Part shown: positions 57,951 to 64,000 of the stretch, one piece after another | Numbering within the stretch: the stretch's first letter is position 1 | Layout: each line of letters opens with the position of its first letter | Source of the DNA: JAGOUB01 sp964640945 | Lineage (GTDB): Bacteria > Patescibacteriota > Gracilibacteria > Peribacterales > Peribacteraceae | NCBI GenBank assembly: GCA_964640945.1 | Contig: CAZXIV010000001.1 | Location: forward strand, 1-64,000 | DNA length: 64,000 nucleotides | Reading direction: 5' to 3' | Notes under the pieces: model-generated | What the model saw: only the letters and a program-made list of their open reading frames with translations | Databases searched by the model: none | What the model was told of the DNA's origin: nothing | Made by a program: the position numbers and the translations under genes

Positions 57951-59243
57951 TTACCGCTCGGTAATCTTTGCCTGGCGAATGATGGCCTTCGCTTTATGGA
58001 GACGTTGTTGGATCTCCGCCTCGAATCCCCGGTTGGTCGGCACATAAAAATCTTGGGCGGCGATGCGCCGGGGGAAATAGTGGCTCTCCACCACCCCACG
58101 GGGATCGTCGTGCGGGTAGGCGTACTCCACGCCGTAGCCCTGGGCGGCCATGCCTTTCACTGGGGCGTTGCGTAAGTGATTGGGCACATCGAGCGAGCCG
58201 ACGGAATCCATCAATTTCTTCACGCGGACCATCGCCACTTTCACGCCGGCGCTCTTGGGGGCTTGAGCGAGGTAGAGACAAGCTTCGGCCAGGAAGTATT
58301 CCCCTTCCGGCAGTCCCACCAGCTCGAATGACTGCCAGGCGCTCGTGACGAGCGGGAGCGCCTGCGGATCGGCCAGGCCGATATCTTCGCAGGCGAAGAT
58401 GGCCAGGCGGCGGAAGATGAAGCGCGGCGGTTCACCGCTCTGGAGCATCTTGTACATCCAGAGCAAAGCGGCATCCGGGTCGCTGCCGCGAAGCGTTTTG
58501 ATGAACGCTGAAATTGTATCGTAGTGCTCCTCGCCACTCTTGTCGTAGCGCTTCAGTTTTTCCTTGAGCGCCGCTTCGGCTTGGGCAAGCGTGAGCTTGC
58601 CGCCGGACATGAGCACGGTGAGCTCAAGCGCGTTTAAAGCCGCGCGGGCGTCGCCGCCGGCGATCACGGCGATGCGCTGGAGGGCCGCCTCTTCGGCCTT
58701 CACCTTGCCGCCGTAGCCGCGCTCGTCGGCGAGGGCGCGCTTGAGAATGTCGAGCGTGTCGACTTCGCTGAGGGGCTTCAGTAAAACAATGTGCGAACGC
58801 GAAACCAGAGCGGCGTTCACATCGAAGTACGGGTTCTCGGTGGTGGCGCCGACGAGGATCACGCTCCCCTCCTCTACCGACGGCAGCAGTGCATCCTGCT
58901 GGCTTTTGTTGAAGCGGTGGATCTCATCCACGAACAGCACTGTCCGCTGCTTGAGTCCGCGCCAACGTTCGGTGGCGCCGCCGCACACCTCCTTAAGATC
59001 TTTCACACCGCTCAGCACGGCGCTGAGCGAGACAAACTCCGCCTTTGTGGAGGCGGCGATCAGGTGGGCGATGGTGGTCTTGCCCGTGCCGGGCGGCCCC
59101 GCCAGGATCACCGAGTGGAGGGCGTCGTGCTCGATGGCGTGGCGTAAAGCCGTGTCGGGTCCGAGGACGTCGGTCTGTCCGACGAATTCGGCGAGCGTGC
59201 GCGGACGCATGCGGTAGGCCAATGGCGCTTCGCTCGGGGGCAC
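57951..59243 (-). CDS. rarA: Replication-associated recombination protein RarA (MgsA)
   Basis: The 430-residue AAA+ ATPase has MRPRTLAEFVGQTDVLGPDTALRHAIEHD, ILAGPPGTGKTTIAHLIA (Walker A), TVLFVDEIHRFNKSQQDALLPSVEEG (Walker B), LVGATTENPYFDVNAALVSRSHI (sensor 1), and the C-terminal tetramerisation part (MYKMLQSGEPPRFIFRRLAIFACEDIGLADP). It acts at stalled replication forks. The GTG start is 6 nt after TACGAT. A palindrome like the one before recA lies between its -35 and -10 positions. Confidence 0.95.
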   Translation of the reverse strand: MPPSEAPLAYRMRPRTLAEFVGQTDVLGPDTALRHAIEHDALHSVILAGPPGTGKTTIAHLIAASTKAEFVSLSAVLSGVKDLKEVCGGATERWRGLKQRTVLFVDEIHRFNKSQQDALLPSVEEGSVILVGATTENPYFDVNAALVSRSHIVLLKPLSEVDTLDILKRALADERGYGGKVKAEEAALQRIAVIAGGDARAALNALELTVLMSGGKLTLAQAEAALKEKLKRYDKSGEEHYDTISAFIKTLRGSDPDAALLWMYKMLQSGEPPRFIFRRLAIFACEDIGLADPQALPLVTSAWQSFELVGLPEGEYFLAEACLYLAQAPKSAGVKVAMVRVKKLMDSVGSLDVPNHLRNAPVKGMAAQGYGVEYAYPHDDPRGVVESHYFPRRIAAQDFYVPTNRGFEAEIQQRLHKAKAIIRQAKITER

Positions 59244-59249
59244 GAGCTG

Positions 59250-59255
59250 ATCGTA
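59250..59255 (-). promoter_or_regulatory. -10 box of rarA (leaderless)
   Basis: TGC-TACGAT on the minus strand (extended -10) ends exactly 6 nt before GTG 59243. Confidence 0.65.
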
Positions 59256-59262
59256 GCATGGT

Positions 59263-59276
59263 TGTACGATCGTACA
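59263..59276 (-). promoter_or_regulatory. Candidate SOS-type operator upstream of rarA
   Basis: TGTACGATCGTACA is a perfect 14-bp palindrome, 7 bp upstream of the rarA -10 box, so a bound repressor would block RNA polymerase. With flanks it matches the recA upstream site (GGTGTACGA, then TACA, then CCAT). Confidence 0.6.
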
Positions 59277-59378
59277 CCATAATTTTCACGACTGAATGAG
59301 GTTGCGAAAGGGGCAGTTTGAATCCTTTTGAATCGCGCACGGTACTAGGATGGCATCATCTTTCCTCCCTCAACTCCT

Positions 59379-59732
59379 ATGAACATGTTCGTCAAACCTC
59401 TTACCTTTCTCCTGGGTTTGGTGTTCGTGGTCTTCGGTATCGCCGGCTTCTTCAGCGGTAGCCCGCTCATCGTCTTTCAAGTTGATCCACTCCAAAATGT
59501 GATCCACCTCGTGAGTGGTCTCATTGCTCTCTACTGCGCCCATGCTGGCGATGGTATGTCGCGCGCCTACCTCATGCTCTTTGGTTTGGTCTACGCGCTT
59601 ATCGCCGTGATTGGCTTTATCCAGGGGCACACGGTGCTCGGCCTCATCGGCGTGAACCTGGAGGATAATCTCCTGCACGCGGCCATCGCCGCCCTCTCGC
59701 TGCTTGTCGGCTTCGGCAGTAAGAAGGTCTAA
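59379..59732 (+). CDS. DUF4383-family membrane protein
   Basis: The 117-residue protein has four membrane helices. It contains FQVDPLQNVIHLVSGLIALY and VNLEDNLLHAAIAALSLLVG, the two repeats of DUF4383 (N-x-x-H motif twice). The function is unknown. The leader is CTTTCCTCCCTC-rich, with TAGGAT 27 nt upstream, and an intrinsic terminator follows. Confidence 0.8.
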   Translation: MNMFVKPLTFLLGLVFVVFGIAGFFSGSPLIVFQVDPLQNVIHLVSGLIALYCAHAGDGMSRAYLMLFGLVYALIAVIGFIQGHTVLGLIGVNLEDNLLHAAIAALSLLVGFGSKKV

Positions 59733-59742
59733 TTCCACAGAA

Positions 59743-59763
59743 GGCGGCTGTGGCCGCCTTTTT
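59743..59763 (+). terminator. Intrinsic terminator after the DUF4383 gene
   Basis: GGCGGC-TGTG-GCCGCC followed by TTTTT. Confidence 0.85.
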
Positions 59764-59781
59764 CGTGGGACGGGAAGGGTG

Positions 59782-59787
59782 TACTGT
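59782..59787 (+). promoter_or_regulatory. -10 box of the VKOR gene (leaderless)
   Basis: TACTGT ends exactly 6 nt before the ATG at 59794. Confidence 0.6.
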
Positions 59788-59793
59788 CGAGGT

Positions 59794-60492
59794 ATGAAGT
59801 TCCTGCACGATCCCGCTCGCCCGTGGCTTATCCCCGGTCTCATCATCTCCATCGCCGCGTTGGTCGGCATGGCCGACTCCTTCTTTCTTGTCTTGGAGTA
59901 CATCGAGGCAATTGTGCACCCCGGGCAGCTGACGCCGTGCACGGTCAACAGTCTCGTGAGCTGCACGCTGACGGTCCAAGGGCCCTGGGCCCACTACGTC
60001 TCCGGTATCCCGAACCCCATGTGGGGCATGCTCTGGTACAGCGGCGCCTTCGCCTATGGCATCACGCTCCTCACCGGCAGTCAGTTCACGCGACGCGCGC
60101 GCCAAATCGTCGGCGTCATCCTCGTGGCCGGCATCCTCTTTAGCTACCGTCTCTATCTGGCGAGCGTGCTCCAGCTCGGCGGCGTCTGCCCCTTCTGCCT
60201 CACTTCAACCGTGGGTTCGACGCTCATCGCCCTGGCCTTCGTGGTGGATGACCTCCGTCACGCGCACGGCGACCGGGTGATTGGTTCCATGTGGCGGAAG
60301 ATCGTATTGGCGTTCCAGCTCTTCTCCTTTAGCGCTTTCGTGATCGGCCTGCCGTGGTTCATCGCCTCGGGGCTCAAGTGGATCCCGAATAAGATGGCGG
60401 CCATCACGCACTGGTCGTTCTCGTTGATGGTGGGGTTGGTGCTCGTGATGGCGGCGGGGCAGGTGTGGGCGTTTAAGAGGGTGAGGAACTAA
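59794..60492 (+). CDS. VKOR-family quinone-linked thiol oxidase
   Basis: The 232-residue protein has about five to six membrane helices. It has the loop cysteines C49 and C57 (TPCTVNSLVSC), a conserved IPNPMWGMLWY segment, and the active CPFC (132-135) in QLGGVCPFCLTST. VKOR reoxidises DsbA by passing electrons to quinone. The DsbA-type protein at 44756 is the obvious partner. The last two helices (about 178-230) form an extra hydrophobic part. Confidence 0.92.
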   Translation: MKFLHDPARPWLIPGLIISIAALVGMADSFFLVLEYIEAIVHPGQLTPCTVNSLVSCTLTVQGPWAHYVSGIPNPMWGMLWYSGAFAYGITLLTGSQFTRRARQIVGVILVAGILFSYRLYLASVLQLGGVCPFCLTSTVGSTLIALAFVVDDLRHAHGDRVIGSMWRKIVLAFQLFSFSAFVIGLPWFIASGLKWIPNKMAAITHWSFSLMVGLVLVMAAGQVWAFKRVRN

Positions 60493-60627
60493 CTTTTTCA
60501 CGCTTATTCTTTGTTCGGTACTTGTAAAAACTGAGAGAGTGAATGATGATGTTTATCCAGTAATTTTCAGTTGAAGGTCAACTGGCTGGGGCTGCTCCTT
60601 TTACTTCTACCGTCAGGAAAAAAGATC

Positions 60628-60819
60628 ATGGGCAAAGTCTGTACGTTGATCGGTGCATTCGGCAGTCTTTTCATCGTTCTGGGCCTAGGGCTGTCATACC
60701 GTCATTATGAGCGGTTTCTGCCGCCCGACCACTCATGGGAGGGTATCTGCGTCGCCGTCGGGGGCATTGGGGTCTTTTGGGCGGGTTTTTACTACCTTAG
60801 CCATAGGAACGACGCCTAA
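60628..60819 (+). CDS. Small two-helix membrane protein
   Basis: The likely protein has 63 residues from ATG 60628 (MGKVCTLIGAFGSLFIVLGLGL), with helices at about 5-23 and 42-60 and the polar link SYRHYERFLPPDHSWEG. A TTG 19 codons earlier is in frame, with LLLLLLP, but has no support. There is only a weak GGA before the ATG. Not recognised. Confidence 0.45.
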   Translation: MGKVCTLIGAFGSLFIVLGLGLSYRHYERFLPPDHSWEGICVAVGGIGVFWAGFYYLSHRNDA

Positions 60820-60852
60820 GAAAACAGCGAACGGTCAGACAGTTTACCGAAT

Positions 60853-60877
60853 CGACTACCCACGCGGGCGGTAGTCG
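60853..60877 (+). other. Hairpin in the spacer before the ABC operon
   Basis: CGACTACC and GGTAGTCG are perfect 8-bp arms with a 9-nt loop and no T-run. It lies in the 281-bp gap between the small membrane gene and the ABC operon, just ahead of a terminator. No thiamine-box motif was seen in this gap. Confidence 0.45.
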
Positions 60878-60895
60878 GAACAAGGTTCTGGCTAA

Positions 60896-60922
60896 GCTCA
60901 CCTCCCTGGGGGGTGGGCTTTT
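60896..60922 (+). terminator. Intrinsic terminator before the ABC transporter operon
   Basis: GCTCACC and GGTGGGC pair with one G-U, followed by TTTTC. Confidence 0.7.
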
Positions 60923-61100
60923 CTATGAATTGATGCACGCTGCTCACCTTCTCTTCTTGGCCGACACCGTGCTGGTGCTTCGCCCCGCCCCCACGGTAAA
61001 GCGCGCTTTTAAAGTTCCTCTCCCCCGGCTGCGCACGCTCGATATTGGAAAGGCAAATAAAGGCGTTGTTCGGGGGAGCGGTTTAGCCGATACTGTCGGC

Positions 61101-62084
61101 ATGTTCTCCGCCAAGCAATCCGTCGCAGTCTTCCTCGCTCTCTCCACCCTGGCGCTGTCGGCCTGTTCGGCGCCGGCCGCCGACGGCCTGACAAAAGTGA
61201 AGATCGCCTACCTGCCGAATATTCACGCTCTGCCGTTCTACCTCGCGTTGGAGAAAGGCTACTTTAAGGCTGAAGGGCTTGAGATCGAGCCGGTGAAGTT
61301 CGAAGCGCCCAACCAGATCATCGATGCTCTACTTTCCGACCAGGTCGGCTTTGCGGCCCCGGGCGCGGCCGCCGGCATCACCGCCGTCAGTCAGAGTAAG
61401 AAGCCGGGTACGATCAAAATTTACGGTGTCCAAGGCGGCACGAAGATGCTCCGGAACGAGGCTTTTGTGGTGAAGAAGGGCAGTGACATTACTTCGTTCA
61501 AAGATCTGAAGGGCAAGAAGCTCGGTATCCTGCCCGGCATCCAGTGGCAGACCATCGCCCGTGATATCCTGATGAAGAACGGTCTGACCTCGGGCACCGA
61601 CGTGACGGTTGTCGATCTTGCCATCCCGCTACAGGTTCCGGCCCTCGCCTCGGGCCAGGTCGACGCCCTGCTCGCCATCGAGCCCTCGCCGACCATCGCT
61701 GTGGCCAAAGATATCGGCCAGATTGTCATGCAGTCGCCCACCATCGAGTTTATCGCCGATCCCTTCTACGCCGGCGTCGGCGACGTGACGACCAAATTCG
61801 CCACGGAGAACCCCGAGCTGACGGCGAAGATCTTGCGTGTGTTCGAAAAGGCTAACGCCGAAGTGGTGGCCAATCCCGACGCCGCCCGTCCCTACCTGAA
61901 GGGCTACACGGCCCTCGACGATTCGCTCATCAACGTCGTCCCGCTGCTCCAGTATAAGATGTACCAGCAGATTGATGACAAGGACATTGCCGCTCTCCAG
62001 GCCTTTTTTGATATCTTCTCGACCTACGGCGTGATCGAAGGGAAAGTCGACGCGCGTTCCTTGATCTATACGCAGCCTCGATGA
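61101..62084 (+). CDS. NitT/TauT-type ABC transporter, substrate-binding lipoprotein
   Basis: The 327-residue protein has a lipoprotein signal with lipobox LSAC (Cys 22), then KVKIAYLPNIHALPFYLALEKGYFKAEGLEIEPVKF and DLKGKKLGILPGIQWQTIARDILMKNGL, the NMT1/SsuA/ThiY periplasmic-binding pattern. The ligand could be a sulfonate, nitrate or a thiamine precursor; the sequence does not settle it. The open frame continues 57 codons upstream, but the signal peptide starts here and TACTGT/GATACT lies 4-6 nt before the ATG. Overlaps the ATPase gene as ATGA. Confidence 0.88.
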   Translation: MFSAKQSVAVFLALSTLALSACSAPAADGLTKVKIAYLPNIHALPFYLALEKGYFKAEGLEIEPVKFEAPNQIIDALLSDQVGFAAPGAAAGITAVSQSKKPGTIKIYGVQGGTKMLRNEAFVVKKGSDITSFKDLKGKKLGILPGIQWQTIARDILMKNGLTSGTDVTVVDLAIPLQVPALASGQVDALLAIEPSPTIAVAKDIGQIVMQSPTIEFIADPFYAGVGDVTTKFATENPELTAKILRVFEKANAEVVANPDAARPYLKGYTALDDSLINVVPLLQYKMYQQIDDKDIAALQAFFDIFSTYGVIEGKVDARSLIYTQPR

Positions 62085-62830
62085 CCGCGGCCATCGCCAT
62101 CCAGGACCTGAAGAAGACGGTCAGCGGGAGCTCCCTCTATGCCGACCTCTCCTTCTCGGTTCCGGTGGGTGGCATTACGGCGATCTTCGGACCCAACGGC
62201 TGCGGCAAGTCGACGCTTCTCAATATCCTCTCAGGTTTGGCGCCGGCCGACGGCGGCCGCTTTGTGATCGAGAACCTCGAGCGCTTCCGCTTCAGTTACA
62301 TCTTCCAGAACTATCGCGAGACCCTCCTGCCCTGGCGGACGAACTTCGATAACATTGCTTTCCCCCTCGAGATCCAGCACCAGTCGGCCGCGGTCATTCG
62401 CGAGCGTATCGATTTTTTAGCGGGACTCTTTAAGATTGATTTTGATCTGGAGCGCCACCCGTACGAACTGAGCGGCGGCCAGCAGCAAGTCGTTGCCCTG
62501 ATGCGCGCCCTTGCCAATGAGCCGTCGGTGCTCTTTATGGATGAGCCCTTCTCCGCGCTCGACTACGAGAACAGCCTGCGCATGCGGGTGGGGATCCAGG
62601 CCTACCACGCCGCCCGCCAGCCGACGATTCTCTTCGTCTCGCACGACATCGAGGAAGCCGTGCACCTCGCCGGCCAGATCGTCGTCTTCTCGCGCCGGCC
62701 GGCGGCGGTTCTGGAGATTGTCCAAAATCCCCTGCCCTACCCGCGCACGTTGGCCACGCTGAATTCTGAGGAATTCCACCTCACCAAGAACCGCGTCCTG
62801 ACCGCTTTTCAAAAAGCGGCCCGCCTATGA
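62081..62830 (+). CDS. NitT/TauT-type ABC transporter, ATPase
   Basis: The 249-residue protein has ITAIFGPNGCGKSTLLNILSGL (Walker A), IFQNYRETLLPWRTNFDNIAFPLEI (Q loop with the LLPWR-x-x-NV signature of the SsuB/TauB branch), ELSGGQQQVVALMRALA (signature), VLFMDEPFSALD (Walker B) and FVSHDIEEAVHLA (H loop). It drives uptake by ATP hydrolysis. Both ends overlap neighbours by ATGA. Confidence 0.93.
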   Translation: MTAAIAIQDLKKTVSGSSLYADLSFSVPVGGITAIFGPNGCGKSTLLNILSGLAPADGGRFVIENLERFRFSYIFQNYRETLLPWRTNFDNIAFPLEIQHQSAAVIRERIDFLAGLFKIDFDLERHPYELSGGQQQVVALMRALANEPSVLFMDEPFSALDYENSLRMRVGIQAYHAARQPTILFVSHDIEEAVHLAGQIVVFSRRPAAVLEIVQNPLPYPRTLATLNSEEFHLTKNRVLTAFQKAARL

Positions 62831-63570
62831 AACTAAAAACCTTTCTTATTGGCCCGCTCTTGCTGCTTCTCGTGTGGCAGGTCGTGTGCAGTCTGAAACT
62901 CGTCGATCCGTTCTTTCTGCCGAGCCCGTTCATTACCTTGAAGATGCTCGGCACCATCCTTATGAGTCACGCCGGACTGCTGGACGTGTGGGCGACGCTG
63001 CAGCGCGTGGTCGCGGCCTTCGCCATTGCCGTCTGTCTCGGCGTCCCGCTCGGTCTCGTGCTCGGCATGTCGGAGAAGGTGTACCGCAGCGTGGAGTTCA
63101 TCATCGATTTTTTCCGGTCCACGCCCTCAACCGCCCTCTTCCCGCTCTTCCTGATCGTCTTCGGCATCACCGACACCTCGAAGATCGCCGTGGCCGCTTT
63201 TGCCTCCACGCTTATCATCGTGTTCAACACGGCCTATGGCGTCATCCACGGCAAGAAGTCACGCATCGTGGCTGCCAAACTTATGGGCGCTTCGCGCTTC
63301 CAGATTTTCCGTTCCATCGTCTTTTGGGAGTGCCTCCCTCAGACATTCGTCGGCGTGCGGAGCGCCGTCAGCTTGTCGCTCGTCGTGATCGTCGTCACGG
63401 AGATGTTCATCGGTACGAATCAGGGACTCGGCCACCGCATCATCGACGCCCAGATTAAATATGACATCGCCGACATGTATGCCTCGATCCTGCTGACGGG
63501 CGTCATCGGTTACGCCTTTAATGCCGTCTTCCTGGCGGCCGAGCGACGGTTTTTGCGCTGGACGCGCTGA
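62827..63570 (+). CDS. NitT/TauT-type ABC transporter, permease
   Basis: The 247-residue protein has six membrane helices and the EAA loop AAKLMGASRFQIFRSIVFWECLPQTFVGVRSAVSLSLVVIVVTEMF, which docks with the ATPase. FFLPSPFITLKML near the start is typical of SsuC/TauC. The three genes form a complete importer, the only solute ABC importer in the window. Confidence 0.93.
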   Translation: MKLKTFLIGPLLLLLVWQVVCSLKLVDPFFLPSPFITLKMLGTILMSHAGLLDVWATLQRVVAAFAIAVCLGVPLGLVLGMSEKVYRSVEFIIDFFRSTPSTALFPLFLIVFGITDTSKIAVAAFASTLIIVFNTAYGVIHGKKSRIVAAKLMGASRFQIFRSIVFWECLPQTFVGVRSAVSLSLVVIVVTEMFIGTNQGLGHRIIDAQIKYDIADMYASILLTGVIGYAFNAVFLAAERRFLRWTR

Positions 63571-63687
63571 GAGGGGGAAATTGGCGCTTAATTGGCCGCG
63601 ACCTCGTCGTTTGCACTTGTCTACGTACTCCTTCAGGAGCGGCCGGGTCGGGAAGATCGTGAGCCGACCGTCCTGCCAGCCGGCGGG

Positions 63688-64000
63688 TTAGCGGTCGAAC
63701 TTTCCAATGTTCCATTTTCGGTGATTTTCCTGTGTCTCGGCGCTCATTTCCGGTGAAATGGGATACACAAGTTCCGTAGCGTTGCCGGAAATCTTCGTGA
63801 GTTCGATATAGTACTTTGCCACCAGTTTTCGTAACTCTTCGTTCGGATGACTGATACCCGATGGTAGGGCGGTGAAGTCGAGAGCTTGGAGATATTCAGG
63901 ATGGGCGAGAAGGAATTCCACACGTTTCTTGTTTGCCGGTTGCCGCCAGAGTTCGTTACCGGGAACAATGTCCTTAGAAACATGCGGCCGCGGGACTGCC
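63688..64000 (-). CDS. Hypothetical protein, 5' end outside window (partial)
   Basis: The minus-strand frame is open from the right edge to 63688 (about 103 codons): VSKDIVPGNELWRQPANKKR, then VEFLLAHPEYLQALDFTALPSG, then EELRKLVAKYYIELTKISGN and a polar C-terminus. The sequence is coherent and protein-like. No family is recognised. The 117-bp spacer before the permease gene shows nothing clear. Confidence 0.6.
   Translation of the reverse strand, partial: AVPRPHVSKDIVPGNELWRQPANKKRVEFLLAHPEYLQALDFTALPSGISHPNEELRKLVAKYYIELTKISGNATELVYPISPEMSAETQENHRKWNIGKFDR

Noticed and set aside
60930..61100. TPP riboswitch before a possible thiamine-precursor transporter
   Set aside because: No CTGAGA or ACCTGATC-type thiamine-box sequence is present in the spacer.
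63518..63715. Minus-strand frame of 65 codons after the permease gene
   Set aside because: It overlaps the permease end in antisense, has Arg/Pro-rich composition and no start signal.

Overview
The window is a dense stretch of bacterial chromosome, roughly 60% G+C by eye, with standard stop codons (TGA is used as a stop, for example by infB and tyrS). The gene set suggests a member of the Patescibacteria (Candidate Phyla Radiation), probably Parcubacteria-like. The evidence is TrbC/VirB2-like and VirB6/TrbL-like membrane proteins without a full secretion operon, a minimal housekeeping set scattered in short operons, a DsbA-VKOR pair, many lineage-specific hypotheticals, and two members of what looks like a lineage-specific paralogous family. 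I cannot place it below phylum level. I saw no rRNA, CRISPR array, insertion sequence or prophage.

Layout. 1-10 kb: end of infB, a VirB6-like gene pair, an HTH regulator with an operator-like inverted repeat, rplS, csaB, lepA, a membrane glycosyltransferase, rpmA. 10-20 kb: an unusual initiator tRNA, FtsB-like protein, murC, an SLH protein, murJ, secE-nusG-HAD, a lineage-specific gene with a long structured leader, lepB, a PH-domain membrane protein, pth. 20-32 kb: VirB2-like, khpA, rpsP, an SLH/Calx-beta surface protein, two GT4 glycosyltransferases, prmC, mraY, dnaB, recA. 32-46 kb: sigma-region-4/HARE-HTH regulator, ruvX, rpsT, a sigma-70 factor, a class B PBP, a PilB/GspE-like ATPase, a FecR-type protein, rluD-like, tyrS, a lone ribH, dsbA. 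46-57 kb: a Xer recombinase with a dif-like site directly upstream, YdcF, pgk, a WecA-like transferase, a SIMPL-like protein, an M23 peptidase, a TsaE-HD fusion. 57-64 kb: the second family member with a homologous leader but a broken frame, rarA, a DUF4383 protein, VKOR, a complete NitT/TauT-type ABC transporter, and a partial gene at the right edge.

The genes combine into a few themes. Peptidoglycan building (murC, mraY, murJ, PBP, FtsB) and an S-layer anchoring theme (CsaB plus two SLH proteins) build the envelope. DsbA and VKOR form an oxidative folding pair. RecA, RarA, RuvX, DnaB and Xer/dif handle the chromosome.

Three signals stand out. (1) Two unlinked paralogous genes (17487 and 57753) share a leader of about 143 nt whose main stem shows compensatory base changes; this is a candidate undescribed structured RNA. 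(2) At least 26 genes have a TANNNT -10 box ending 6-10 nt before the start codon, 15 of them at exactly 6 nt, which implies widespread leaderless transcription. Many genes with leaders carry a pyrimidine-rich CCCTCC-like tract instead of a Shine-Dalgarno sequence. (3) recA and rarA share a palindromic operator-like motif, and a 28-bp dif-like site abuts the Xer gene.
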